64,000 bases of DNA from Streptantibioticus silvisoli. Its GTDB lineage: Bacteria; Actinomycetota; Actinomycetes; Streptomycetales; Streptomycetaceae. Of the stretch, positions 8,111-16,168 are shown in pieces. The notes under the pieces are model-generated. The model was given only the letters and a program-made list of their open reading frames with translations. It was not told the DNA's origin and made no database searches. Each line of letters opens with the position of its first letter. The first letter of the stretch is position 1. The stretch spans positions 1 to 64,000 of the forward strand of contig NZ_JAAGKO020000007.1 of the NCBI RefSeq assembly GCF_027947535.2. Direction: 5' to 3'. Position numbers and translations under genes: made by a program.

Positions 8111-9784
8111 CTAGTCGCCGAAGACGGCGCGGTACGGGCTGATGTCGCGGCCGATGCTGACGCCCTGGACGTGCGAGGTGCGCAGCATCGGGTAGTTGGC
8201 CTCGCCGAACGCGCCGCCGGTCAGGCCGGTGCCGCCGTGGCTGGGCAGGTAGGGCAGGAAGCCGATGTGCGAGTCGTTGACCTTCAGCAGGCCGCCGTTG
8301 ACGACGCGGTCCACGAAGAAGTCGATGACGCCGTCCGACCGCGACCACAGCGAGTTGCGCAGGCCGTACTCGTTGCTGTTGACGAAGTCCAGGAAGGCGT
8401 CGAGCAGTTGCTCGTCGGGCGCCTCCTCGGGCACGATCACCGGGATGAGCGGGAAGAAGGTCTCCTCGCGCACCAGGTCGTAGGTGCGGGCCGCGGCCAG
8501 CCCCGTCACCTTGACCACGGTGGGCTCCAGGAAGACGCCGGTCTGCGAGGGCGTGCCGTCGATCTCGGTGCGCCGGCCGCCGGTCACCACCTGCGCCCCG
8601 GCGTCGGTGGCCTGCCGCAGCAGCCGGAAGAAGCGTTCGCTGCGGCGGACCGGGGACAGCAGTACGTCCTCGTCCTCCGGGTAGCCCGGGCGGATGCCGG
8701 CCACCCGCTCCTTGACGGCGGCGAGCAACTCGTCGGCGATCGCCGGGTGCGCCAGCACGTAGTTGGGGACCATGCAGATCTGCCCGGAGCCGTAGAACGC
8801 CTCGGTGACCGCCTCGGCGGCCAGCGGGATGTCGGCGTCGTGCCACACCACCATGCCGTCGTTGCCGGCCAGTTCCAGGATCGGCTTCTTGCCGTGCGCG
8901 ACGCACTCCTGCTCGAACCGCAGTCCCTCCGCGCTGCCGCCGATGTAGAAGATGTCGTCGATCAGCGGGCTGGCGACCCAGCGGTCCATGGTCTGCTTGG
9001 GGTTGCTGCACACCGCGTTGAGGGTGCCGGGCGGCGCCCCGAGTTCGTCCAGCAGCGGCGCGACCACGTCACGCATCAGCCACATGGTGCTCAGCGCGAT
9101 GCTGCGCGGGGCCCGCATGACGACGGCGTTGCCGGCCATCAGGCACAGGACGGCGAGGGCGGCGCTGGGCAGCGGGGCGTTCTGCGGGGGGTTGAAGGCG
9201 ACCACGCCGTCCGGCTGGCGGCGCACGATCAGCCGCCGGTCGCCGTGCCGGAACTCGGTGTGCATCTGCCGGCGGTACCAGCCCAGGCTCTCCTCGCTGT
9301 AGATCTGCAGCAGGCAGCTCAGCTCCCAGCGGGCCAGCTTGGCGGGGTGCGCCTCGTCGGTGAGCATCCGCAGGAACTCCGCCGACCGGCGGACCAGTTC
9401 CTGCCGGAACCGGGTGCCGAGCCGCATCCGGTGGTCCAGCGGCAGCGCCGCCCAGCCGGGCGCGGCGGCCGCCGCGGCCTCGGTGGCCAGGTCGATCATG
9501 CCGTCGCCGGCGACCGCGCAGCGCCCCACCACGTACGGGTGGCCGGCCTGCGGGGAGTCGGGGTCGCGTTCGAGCGAGCGCTTGAGGGAGACGCTGGTGA
9601 AGACGTCCTCCAGGAGCGCGCGGCCGCTGACGGTGTAGACCCAGCCGTCACCGTCGAGGTCCTTGCCGGCGATGTACAGCGGGTAGCTGCGGGTGGGTGC
9701 GGCATCGGGCCTGCCGTCCGGTGCCGCCGCACAGCGGCCGGGGCGCGGGGGCGTGCTCTCCCCGGTGGTTCCGTCGAGCAGCAT
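8111..9784 (-). CDS. Aldehyde dehydrogenase superfamily protein
   Basis: A 557-residue ALDH-superfamily enzyme with catalytic Cys337 in YGSGQICMVPN and the general-base position Glu304 in LELAGND. FNPPQNAPLPSAAL marks the cofactor-binding N-terminal domain. It is longer than a standard ALDH by about 60 residues at the N terminus. The frame is open to 11029, but the ATG at 9784 has AAGG six bases upstream and begins the family similarity. In this cluster it may reduce an acyl thioester to an aldehyde for the aminotransferase, or oxidise an aldehyde; both reactions are known in the superfamily and the sequence alone does not decide. It is the first gene of the leftward operon. Confidence 0.88.
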   Translation of the reverse strand: MLLDGTTGESTPPRPGRCAAAPDGRPDAAPTRSYPLYIAGKDLDGDGWVYTVSGRALLEDVFTSVSLKRSLERDPDSPQAGHPYVVGRCAVAGDGMIDLATEAAAAAAPGWAALPLDHRMRLGTRFRQELVRRSAEFLRMLTDEAHPAKLARWELSCLLQIYSEESLGWYRRQMHTEFRHGDRRLIVRRQPDGVVAFNPPQNAPLPSAALAVLCLMAGNAVVMRAPRSIALSTMWLMRDVVAPLLDELGAPPGTLNAVCSNPKQTMDRWVASPLIDDIFYIGGSAEGLRFEQECVAHGKKPILELAGNDGMVVWHDADIPLAAEAVTEAFYGSGQICMVPNYVLAHPAIADELLAAVKERVAGIRPGYPEDEDVLLSPVRRSERFFRLLRQATDAGAQVVTGGRRTEIDGTPSQTGVFLEPTVVKVTGLAAARTYDLVREETFFPLIPVIVPEEAPDEQLLDAFLDFVNSNEYGLRNSLWSRSDGVIDFFVDRVVNGGLLKVNDSHIGFLPYLPSHGGTGLTGGAFGEANYPMLRTSHVQGVSIGRDISPYRAVFGD

Positions 9785-10147
9785 GATGAGCCTTTCGAAG
9801 AGAATCCGGTGAGGTTCCGGCGAGCGGGGGAGGCCGGACCGGCGTGGACCGCGCCGGGGGCGCGCACACGGGTCGTGGCGTGGACGTTCACCGTCCGTTC
9901 GGCGGCAGCCGGGCTGTCCCGCCGTATCGCGCCGATCGTCGCAAGGGCGCCTGACCTGTCGCTGACGCCCAACTGATGCTCGCGGACCGCCGGTTGCCGC
10001 CCGCCGGCGGGCGTCGCGCCGGCCGGTGCCCCGCCGGTCCGCCCGGCGGGCGCGGCGGGTGTTTTCGGCGGTGATCGTCGTCTTCGGGGCGGCGATAGGG
10101 TTCCCCCGTCCTTCCCACCGGTGCGACCGCGCGAGAGGTGTTTCCCC
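9785..10147. promoter_or_regulatory. Divergent promoter region, cluster operon / hotdog gene
   Basis: This 363-bp stretch lies between the leftward ten-gene operon and a rightward thioesterase gene and must hold both promoters. I see no long palindrome and no copy of the ATTAC-N7-GTAAT element here. A GATAGGGTT near 10094 is a weak -10 candidate for the rightward gene. Confidence 0.45.
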
Positions 10148-10660
10148 ATGACCGAACCGACCGCCCCCGCCTCCTCCCCCGCTTCCCCCGCCGCCTCGCC
10201 CGATCCCGCCGCCGCCTCGCCCGGTGACGGGTCCGGCACCGGCCGGGACGACCTCGCGGACGGGCTGCTGGCGGCGATGCCGTACGCGGTGGCGCTGGGC
10301 GTGGAGCTGACCGAGGCCCGGCCGCAGGTCGCCCGCGGACGGCTGGAGTGGTCCGCCGAGCGCTGCACCGCCGGGGGCGTGCTGCACGGCGGGGCGCTGA
10401 TGGCGCTGGCCGACAGCGTCGGCGCGGTGTGCGCCTACCTCAATCTGCCGGCCGGCGCGGGCACCGCCACGGTGGAGTCCAAGACGAACTTCTTCCGCGC
10501 CGTCCGGCAGGGCGGTGTGCGGGCGGTGGCCAAACCGCTGCACGTCGGGGGGACGTTCATCGTCGTGCAGACCGATCTCTACGACGACCGCGACCGCCGG
10601 GTCGGGCAGACCACGCAGAGCCAGGCGGTCATCGCACCGCGTCCCGCTCCGGCGGGGTGA
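10148..10660 (+). CDS. Hotdog-fold thioesterase (PaaI-like)
   Basis: A 170-residue hotdog-fold acyl thioesterase that would hydrolyse acyl-CoA or acyl-ACP. After a 35-residue low-complexity Ala/Ser/Pro leader comes the typical domain with VLHGGALMALADSVG (His80-Gly-Gly, Asp89) and a terminal strand GTFIVVQTDLYDDRDRRVGQ. The start ATG at 10148 has AGAGG nine bases before it; an upstream in-frame ATG at 10121 would add an unlikely arginine-rich leader. It lies alone between two promoters. It may edit or release chains in the cluster, or be a generic thioesterase. Confidence 0.85.
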   Translation: MTEPTAPASSPASPAASPDPAAASPGDGSGTGRDDLADGLLAAMPYAVALGVELTEARPQVARGRLEWSAERCTAGGVLHGGALMALADSVGAVCAYLNLPAGAGTATVESKTNFFRAVRQGGVRAVAKPLHVGGTFIVVQTDLYDDRDRRVGQTTQSQAVIAPRPAPAG

Positions 10661-10843
10661 CGCTGCGGCGGGGTGAGCCGGCGGAGGCGCTCGGCGGAGG
10701 CGCGGCGGAGGCCGGGTGGAGGCGGGCGGTGGCACGGCGCCCCGGGGCCGGCCGCGGCCGGCGCCCGGCGTTGGGCGACGGTACGGCGACGGGGTTGGCG
10801 TGGCACCGCGTTCCGGGGCCGGCGGCGGCCCGGCTCCCCCGCT

Positions 10844-10862
10844 GATTACCTCAGCGGTAATC
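10844..10862. promoter_or_regulatory. Operator-like palindrome, copy 1 (ATTAC-N7-GTAAT)
   Basis: A perfect inverted repeat with 7-bp arms, GATTACC and GGTAATC, around a 5-bp spacer TCAGC. Twenty consecutive bases starting at 10846 are identical to those at 25399 upstream of the TetR gene. It sits about 180 bp before the NTF2-like gene in an otherwise gene-free 373-bp interval (10661-11033). I infer binding by the TetR regulator at 25449. Confidence 0.75.
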
Positions 10863-11033
10863 GACCGGCCGCGGCGCGTACGGCACGCTCGGTGCACATG
10901 GGGGCGACAGACGGTGCCCGGCACCGCCGTCGCCCGGCTCCCCGTCCCGGCCCGGCCGCAGCGCCGGGCGGGACGCGGGGCGCTGCCGTGAACGCGCCGT
11001 TCGGGCGCACCGTACTGACGAAAGGACACCGCC

Positions 11034-11402
11034 GTGACCGCTCACGAGGACGCTGTCGAGCGCTACTTCACCGCTTGGAACGCCGCCACGCCCGAGGAAC
11101 TGGCCAAGGCGGTCTCCTCGGCGTTCACCGAGGACGCCACCTACACCGACCCGATGGCCGAGGTGCAGGGGCACGACGGGATCACGGCCGCGATCGCCGG
11201 CGCGCAGCAGCAGTTCCCCGGCTTCGCGTTCAAGCCGACCGGCACCCCGGACGCGCACCACAACCTGGTGCGCTTCACCTGGGACCTGGTCAACAAGACC
11301 GACGGGTCGGCGCCCGCCGCCGGTTTCGACGTGATCACGCTCGCCGACGACGGCCGCATCACCACGGTCGCCGGTTTCCTGGACCGGCTGCCCGGGGCGT
11401 GA
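11034..11402 (+). CDS. NTF2-like/SnoaL-type small protein
   Basis: A 122-residue cone-shaped NTF2-like protein: the start EDAVERYFTAWNAATPEELA, the middle TYTDPMAEVQGHDGI and the end FDVITLADDGRITTVAGFLDRLPG are characteristic of the SnoaL/nuclear-transport-factor-2 superfamily. Members act as cyclases, isomerases or binding proteins. The GTG start follows AAAGGA by seven bases. It is preceded by operator copy 1, so it probably belongs to the TetR regulon together with the exporter. It converges with the MmyB-type regulator, with only four bases between the two stops. No substrate can be assigned. Confidence 0.78.
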   Translation: MTAHEDAVERYFTAWNAATPEELAKAVSSAFTEDATYTDPMAEVQGHDGITAAIAGAQQQFPGFAFKPTGTPDAHHNLVRFTWDLVNKTDGSAPAAGFDVITLADDGRITTVAGFLDRLPGA

Positions 11403-11406
11403 GCGT

Positions 11407-12240
11407 TCAGCGCGCCGCGTGAAGGACGGCGGCCGTCTCCGGGTCGGCGGGCAGGAAGGTCTCGACCGCCAGCTCGGAGACGGTCACGTCCATCGGCGTG
11501 TTGAACGTGGTGGCCGTCGAGATGAACGACAGCACCCGGCCGCCCAGTTCGATGCGCAGCGGCAGCGCGTACGGGTGTGCCGCCGTGCCGTCCGCGGCGG
11601 TGTGCCCGGGCGCGGCGGGCTGGGAGCCGTCGCCGCCCGGCACCGGGTAGCCGGCGACCTCCTCGTACAGGCTCTGCAACGTCTGCGAGGAGCGCATCGC
11701 GGCCTGCCGTTCCATCCGCTCCAGCAGGTGCGCGCGCCACTCGGGCAGGTTGCGGATGCGCGGGGCCAGGCCCTGCGGGTGCAGCGTCAGGCGCATGGCG
11801 TTCATCGGTGGCCGCAGCAGGTGGCCGGCCACCCCGTCCAGCAGCATCCGCACGCCACGGTTGGCGGCCACCACGTCGTACATCCCGTCCATCACCAGGG
11901 CGGGGTGCGGCTCGTAGGCGGTCAGCAGTTGCTCCAGGCCGGCCCGCAGCGGTGTCATCGCCGGGTCGGCCAGCGGCGTCTCCGGGTACGAGGGGGCGTA
12001 ACCGGCGGCCATCAGCAGGGAGTTGCGCTCCCGCACCGGTACGTCGAGCTGTTCGGCCAGGTGCAGCACCATGGTCCGGCTCGGCATGGACCGGCCGGTC
12101 TCGATGAAGCTGATGTGCCGTGCGGAACTGTCGGCCTTCAGGGCCAGTTCGAGCTGGGTGATGCGCCGCAGCTTGCGCCAGCTCCGTAACAGGCTCCCGA
12201 CGTTGACGTCGTCGACCGTCCTGGTCATGGCAGTCGTCAT
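11407..12240 (-). CDS. MmyB-type XRE transcriptional regulator with a TTA codon
   Basis: A 277-residue regulator with an N-terminal XRE helix-turn-helix (about residues 15-75, with RRITQLELALKADSSARHIS) and the C-terminal MmyB-type ligand-binding domain (EQLLTAYEPHPALVMDGMYDVVAANRGV and following). Leucine codon 18 (12187-12189) is TTA, so translation probably depends on the bldA tRNA and is developmentally delayed. The start is ATG 12240 or ATG 12228; both lie inside a 38-bp inverted repeat, so the frame upstream to 12384 is not used. No Shine-Dalgarno sequence is evident, so a leaderless transcript is likely. It is a good candidate for the pathway-specific regulator of the cluster. Confidence 0.9.
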   Translation of the reverse strand: MTTAMTRTVDDVNVGSLLRSWRKLRRITQLELALKADSSARHISFIETGRSMPSRTMVLHLAEQLDVPVRERNSLLMAAGYAPSYPETPLADPAMTPLRAGLEQLLTAYEPHPALVMDGMYDVVAANRGVRMLLDGVAGHLLRPPMNAMRLTLHPQGLAPRIRNLPEWRAHLLERMERQAAMRSSQTLQSLYEEVAGYPVPGGDGSQPAAPGHTAADGTAAHPYALPLRIELGGRVLSFISTATTFNTPMDVTVSELAVETFLPADPETAAVLHAAR

Positions 12241-12252
12241 GACCAGGACGGT
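12215..12252. promoter_or_regulatory. 38-bp inverted repeat over the MmyB-type gene start
   Basis: Two perfect 15-bp arms, ACCGTCCTGGTCATG (12215-12229) and CATGACCAGGACGGT (12238-12252), flank an 8-bp spacer. Both candidate start codons of the regulator are inside the arms. This looks like an autoregulatory operator at the transcription and translation start; it could also fold as an mRNA hairpin that hides the start. Confidence 0.75.
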
Positions 12253-12609
12253 ACCCGATCCGGCGGTCCGGATGATCTGCCGGAAGCGGACTTCGGCCAT
12301 CGCGTGGCCGAAGTCGCCCGCTCGCCCCCCGGGGCGCGGCGCGGACCGGCCGGCGTGCCGCGCGGGGCGCGGAGCCGGTCGCACGGGTGAACGCGGCAGC
12401 GCTCCAACGGGGCATGAGGGCCGGTCAGGGGCGGTTGCCGGGGCGGGGCGGGGCGCCGGGGCGGGGCTCGCCGGTGCGGGGGCTCGCGGGCACCGGGGGC
12501 GTGCCGGACGCCGGGAGGCGCGCCGCGTGACGCGGTGCGGGGGTGCGAGGGTGCGGCGGTGAGGGGGTGCGGTACTCTGCCGGCCGTCTTCGGCCCGCCG
12601 GGGCCGGCC
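12253..12609. other. Gene-free interval between regulator and PrpD-like gene
   Basis: About 360 bp without a supportable gene. It contains the upstream region of the MmyB-type gene and, near 12530-12575, a G-rich run of GGTGCG-like repeats. No clear terminator hairpin or further palindrome was found. Confidence 0.5.
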
Positions 12610-14091
12610 CTATCGCAGGCTCGCCTCCAGCCAGTCGGCCAGCGTGTCCGGGTCCATCGATCCGATGTCCGGCGCCGCCCGTGCCACGTCCTCGGCGCCG
12701 CCGAGCGAGACGAACTTCTCCCGGGTCAGTTCCGCGTGCCGGGCGCGGGTGTCGGGCCCGGCCGCGCCGATCGGCACCAGCCGCTCGCGGACCTCGGTAC
12801 GGCCGTCCCGCATCCGCACGGTGACCCGCGCCGGCGTCGCCTTCGTCGCGTCGCGGAAGTCGCCGGGCGCCGGGGCCGCGCCGGCGGCATCGTCCCGTCC
12901 CCGGGCGAGTTCCTCCGTACGCGGGCCGCCGAACGCCCGCAGCCACGGCCCCGCGGCGGCGCCGGCCTGCCGCACCGCCTCCCCGAACGGCGCCACCGAG
13001 CCGAACAGCGCCCGGGTGAAGTCCTCGTCGTGGCGCAGGACGACCCGCTCGGCGAGCTTCCAGCGGTCGGCGCGGTCGAGCAGCGGCGCGTCGAAGTCGT
13101 CCACCGTGAGGCCGCCGGTGAGCAGCGCGGTCGCCACCGGGTAGGGGGTGTGCAGGACCAGCGCGCCGAGGGGGGCGCCGGGTCCGGTGACGTACGGCTC
13201 GGCGGCACGGCCTGCGTACAGGGTGTAGAGCGACGCCTCCACGACCACGTCCGCCACGTCCTGCTCGCGCAACGGGCCCAGCGCGCCGTGCAGTTCGATG
13301 GCGCAGTCCACGGCGGCGTCGATGCCGGGGCCGCCCGGTCGGACCTTGAAGGAGAGCGTCCGGGTGTACCAGCGCGTTCCCAGCCCGTCGTCGACGGCGC
13401 CGGGCAGCGGGACGGAGGCGAAGCGGGACAGGAACCCGTCCGGGTGGTCGAGGATGTCGGGCGCCCCGCGCAGTCCGGCCGCCGCGGCGTCGCAGGCGTC
13501 CATGGCGGTACGCACCGGGGCGAAGGCGTTGAACAGCCGCGCGTCGCTGGCCAGGAAGGCCCGCATCAGCGGCCAGGCCGGCATCGCGAAGGCCAGCCCC
13601 AGCGCGTCCGTCCAGCGGGCGGCCGGCGCGCCCTGGCAGGCCAGCCGGCCCGCGACGCCGCCCGCCAGGTGGGTGTGCACCGCGCTCTGGCCGCGCAACG
13701 GGCCCAAGGTGGCCGCCGCGGTGATCCGGGCGGCGCACTCGTTGGCCGCCACCACGGCGGTGATCAGCGCGGCGCCGTCCAGCCCGCCGGCCCGGGCGTA
13801 GGCCAGCGGCACCGCCACCGTGGAGTTGGACAGGTGGCCCGCGTAAGCGGTGTCGTCCAGATTCAGCCAGGACCCGAGCCCGGCCAGCACGCAGGCGCCG
13901 ATGCGCGGGGCGGCCTGCCACGGTCCGCCGAACGCGGCCACCAGGCGCCGGCCGAGCGGATGGTGGACACCGGCCCGGATCGAACCGAGCTGGGAGAGCA
14001 CCTGGCTGGTGGCGAGCGCGCGCACCGGGTCGGGGATGTCACCGTGCTCCAGACCCGAGGCCCACTCGGCGAGTGCTTCCAGCGCGGTCAT
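12610..14091 (-). CDS. MmgE/PrpD-family protein (VlmK-like candidate)
   Basis: A 493-residue protein of the MmgE/PrpD (2-methylcitrate dehydratase) superfamily, recognisable from LNLDDTAYAGHLSNSTVAVPLA, the C-terminal domain with GTRWYTRTLSFKVRPGG and the closing MDPDTLADWLEASLR. In primary metabolism such enzymes dehydrate methylcitrate. In valanimycin biosynthesis the PrpD-like VlmK catalyses the last step, elimination of phosphate from the product of the kinase VlmJ. Here it lies one small frame downstream of a DAG-kinase-like gene, exactly the partner expected for VlmJ, which is my main reason for the call. The ATG start forms ATGA with the preceding frame and is served by GAGGAG. Confidence 0.88.
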   Translation of the reverse strand: MTALEALAEWASGLEHGDIPDPVRALATSQVLSQLGSIRAGVHHPLGRRLVAAFGGPWQAAPRIGACVLAGLGSWLNLDDTAYAGHLSNSTVAVPLAYARAGGLDGAALITAVVAANECAARITAAATLGPLRGQSAVHTHLAGGVAGRLACQGAPAARWTDALGLAFAMPAWPLMRAFLASDARLFNAFAPVRTAMDACDAAAAGLRGAPDILDHPDGFLSRFASVPLPGAVDDGLGTRWYTRTLSFKVRPGGPGIDAAVDCAIELHGALGPLREQDVADVVVEASLYTLYAGRAAEPYVTGPGAPLGALVLHTPYPVATALLTGGLTVDDFDAPLLDRADRWKLAERVVLRHDEDFTRALFGSVAPFGEAVRQAGAAAGPWLRAFGGPRTEELARGRDDAAGAAPAPGDFRDATKATPARVTVRMRDGRTEVRERLVPIGAAGPDTRARHAELTREKFVSLGGAEDVARAAPDIGSMDPDTLADWLEASLR

Positions 14092-14426
14092 CGCGGCTCC
14101 TCGGAGTTCACCGGGTGTACGGACGCGGCGGGGCGGGAGGGCGCCGGGCGGGACGGAGCCGGGCGGATGGCGGCCGGGCGGATTGCGGCCGGGCCGGGCG
14201 CGGCCTTGCGGGACGGCGCCGTTCGCGACGCGGCCGTACGAAACCGGTGGGACGCGGCCGTCCCGGACCCGGCCTTGCCGAACGCGACCTTGCCGGACCC
14301 GACCGTCCCGGACGCGACCGTTCGCGACCCGACCGTTCGCGACGCGACCGCGCCGGACGCCGACAGGCCTCGTTGCGCCCTCGCCGCGCGGACGTCCCCC
14401 AGCGGCGGTCCCTGCCGGGCGGTCAC
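14088..14426 (-). CDS. Possible low-complexity protein from a 15-bp repeat array
   Basis: A 112-codon frame that fits exactly between two genes: its GTG start follows the DAG-kinase-like stop after one base, and its stop forms ATGA with the PrpD-like start. The central part encodes degenerate five-residue repeats (for example ASRTV, GSRTV, ASGTV, GSGKV) because the DNA is a 15-bp tandem array. The final codons carry the GAGGAG ribosome-binding site of the PrpD-like gene. The tight fit suggests that it is translated, perhaps only to couple kinase and PrpD-like translation. It resembles no family I know, and it may equally be non-functional spacer, so confidence is low. Confidence 0.35.
   Translation of the reverse strand: MTARQGPPLGDVRAARAQRGLSASGAVASRTVGSRTVASGTVGSGKVAFGKAGSGTAASHRFRTAASRTAPSRKAAPGPAAIRPAAIRPAPSRPAPSRPAASVHPVNSEEPR
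14131..14355. repeat. 15-bp tandem repeat array, 15 units
   Basis: From 14131 to 14355 the sequence keeps a 15-bp period. Early units resemble GGGCGGATGGCGGCC and later ones GACGCGACCGTTCGC, so the array has drifted along its length. A period of 15 keeps any reading frame open and encodes pentapeptide repeats. It lies wholly between the kinase-like and PrpD-like genes. Confidence 0.85.
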
Positions 14427-14427
14427 C

Positions 14428-15396
14428 TCAGACCACCGCCTGGTCGAACACCGCCGCGCCCCAGGCGGTGAGCGCGCCGGGCAGTACCTCCAGCGTCATG
14501 CGGGGGCCCGTCAGCGGCTGGAGTTCGCCGTCGTGCTCGAAGCGGAGGGGTTCGCCGTCCAGCCGTTCGACGACGATCCGCCGGCCGCGCCCGTAGGCCA
14601 CGCCGGGCAGCGTCACGTGCTCGGCGTGCCGGGTCAGCTCCGGCACCCGGGTGGGCGCCACCTCGCCGCCCACCACGCAGACGTCGAGCAGGCCGTCGTC
14701 GGGTACGGAGTGCGGCAGCACCAGGAACTCGCCGCCCCGGTAGCGGCCGCCGCCGACGTTGGCCAGCACGGTCGGGCCCTCGTGCAGCACCTGGCCGTCG
14801 ACGGTGACCCGGCCCGGATAGGGCGTGAACGCCTCGGCGGTGCGCTGGAAGGCCGCCGCGTAGCGTTGCCGGCCGGTCAGCGGGATGCTCCGGGCGGTGA
14901 CCAGGGCCTCGGCGATGACGCCCGAGCAGGCCCCGAGGAAGACCTTCGCGCCGGTCTCCGCCAGCCGGGCCAGATCCAGCCCGCGCAGCCGTGCCGCGCC
15001 GGACGGCTCCCCCGCCGCGCCCAGCACCGCGAGCAGCGCCGCACGCCAGGGGCGCTCCCCCCACAGCATCCGGTACCCGGAGTTGCCGGTGCCGGCGGGC
15101 ACGATGAACAGCGCGGCGGTGCTGCCCGCCAGCCCCTCGACGACCTCGCGGACCGTGCCGTCGCCGCCGACGGCCACCACCAGATCGGGCGGCGCGGCCG
15201 GACCGGCCCCCGAGCACGCCTGCCGGACCTGGCGGACGGCGTCGCCCTGCCGGGTCGTCAGGTGCAGGCGCACCCCGGGCAGCCGGCTGCGGCACAGGGC
15301 GGCCACCTCCTCGATCAGCTGTGGACCGGTGGTGCCCGCCGTGGGGTTGGCGATGATCAGCGCGTGCTGCGGCGACGCGGTGCCCGGTTCGGCCAT
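14428..15396 (-). CDS. Diacylglycerol-kinase-like protein (VlmJ-like candidate)
   Basis: A 322-residue member of the diacylglycerol/sphingosine kinase superfamily: the phosphate-binding loop VVAVGGDGTVREV (GGDGT at 77-81), PAGTGNSGYRMLWG and the C-terminal DGELQPLTGP strand are visible. Most relatives phosphorylate lipid hydroxyl groups with ATP. VlmJ of the valanimycin pathway belongs to this superfamily and phosphorylates valanimycin hydrate before elimination by VlmK. Its position upstream of a PrpD-like gene, in a cluster with other valanimycin-type genes, supports the same job here. A lipid kinase role cannot be excluded from sequence alone. It is divergent from the ACP/PKS unit. Confidence 0.86.
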   Translation of the reverse strand: MAEPGTASPQHALIIANPTAGTTGPQLIEEVAALCRSRLPGVRLHLTTRQGDAVRQVRQACSGAGPAAPPDLVVAVGGDGTVREVVEGLAGSTAALFIVPAGTGNSGYRMLWGERPWRAALLAVLGAAGEPSGAARLRGLDLARLAETGAKVFLGACSGVIAEALVTARSIPLTGRQRYAAAFQRTAEAFTPYPGRVTVDGQVLHEGPTVLANVGGGRYRGGEFLVLPHSVPDDGLLDVCVVGGEVAPTRVPELTRHAEHVTLPGVAYGRGRRIVVERLDGEPLRFEHDGELQPLTGPRMTLEVLPGALTAWGAAVFDQAVV

Positions 15397-15487
15397 GGGG
15401 TGCCCAACTCCAGTTCAGGTCGGTGGCGGGGAGGGCGCCGGCCGGTCCGGCCGGTGCGCGCGGGAGCCCGTACGACCGCCGCTCACC

Positions 15488-15557
15488 CCCGGCGGACGTC
15501 AGCGACTGTGACCGCAGCGGATGACGCGGCGCTGACCCGGCGCTGACGTCCGCCGGG
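15488..15557. promoter_or_regulatory. 17-bp inverted repeat in the kinase/PKS divergent promoter
   Basis: Perfect 17-bp arms lie at 15488-15504 (CCCGGCGGACGTCAGCG) and 15541-15557, separated by 36 bp that contain two further GGCGCTGAC copies. This is the centre of the 335-bp region between the leftward kinase-like gene and the rightward ACP/PKS genes. It could be a two-site operator or form a long hairpin at the start of a transcript. Confidence 0.7.
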
Positions 15558-15731
15558 TGCCGCGCGGCGTACGGCGGCCGGCGTACGGCGTGCGGGTGCG
15601 GGGGGCGTGCGGGCCTCGGCCGGGCGGCACCGGGCGGCGGATCAGTGCCGTGTCAGGCGGTGCTGGTTGCATCGGTTTTCGCGGACATCCCGTGCCGCCG
15701 TCGGGAAGCGCGCAACGGAGAGGGGCCGACC

Positions 15732-16034
15732 GTGGATGTCGGAGCTGAGCTGCGCGGATTGCCGCGCCTCGAACTTCGCGAAGAGCTGGAGGAGTTGGTG
15801 GTGTCCCTGTTCCGGGAGCAACTCCTGATGGAGGACGAGGAGGAACTCGACCAGGAACTCAGCTACTTCGACCTGGGCCTGACCTCGTTGCGCCTGATGG
15901 AGCTGAAGAAGCGGCTGGAAGCGCGGCTCGGCGTCGAGATCGACGCGACGGTGCTGTTCAACCAGCCCACCGTCGAACGGCTGCTGGACCACCTGACGGA
16001 CACCATCGGCGCCGCCGCGCCCGCCGCCGGCTGA
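15732..16034 (+). CDS. Free-standing acyl/peptidyl carrier protein
   Basis: A 100-residue carrier protein with the phosphopantetheine serine at residue 52 in YFDLGLTSLRLMEL and the usual C-terminal LFNQPTVERLLDHL helix. This form (LGLTSL) resembles PKS/NRPS-associated carriers more than the fatty-acid-type ACP at 1417. The GTG at 15732 is chosen because GGAGAGG lies eight bases upstream and the longer upstream frame has no carrier similarity. It precedes the PKS by 134 bp and could carry the starter unit handed to it, or a unit activated by the ligase at 21948. Confidence 0.88.
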   Translation: MDVGAELRGLPRLELREELEELVVSLFREQLLMEDEEELDQELSYFDLGLTSLRLMELKKRLEARLGVEIDATVLFNQPTVERLLDHLTDTIGAAAPAAG

Positions 16035-16168
16035 CCACCGCCGCCCCGCGGGCCGTCCCGCGCCACCGCCGCCGCGCGCCACCGGCCGGCCCCGGCACCG
16101 GGCCCGGCCGCCCGCGGGGGTGCCGTGCGCCCCACCTCGACCAGACCCGAGCAGACAGGAGACGCGGG

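Noticed and set aside
11407-12384. Upstream start at 12384 for the MmyB-type regulator
   Set aside because: It would add an Arg/Pro-rich leader and read through the 38-bp inverted repeat; the family similarity starts after ATG 12240.
14131-14355. Possible CRISPR array
   Set aside because: The period is only 15 bp, units drift, and there are no unique spacers or cas genes.
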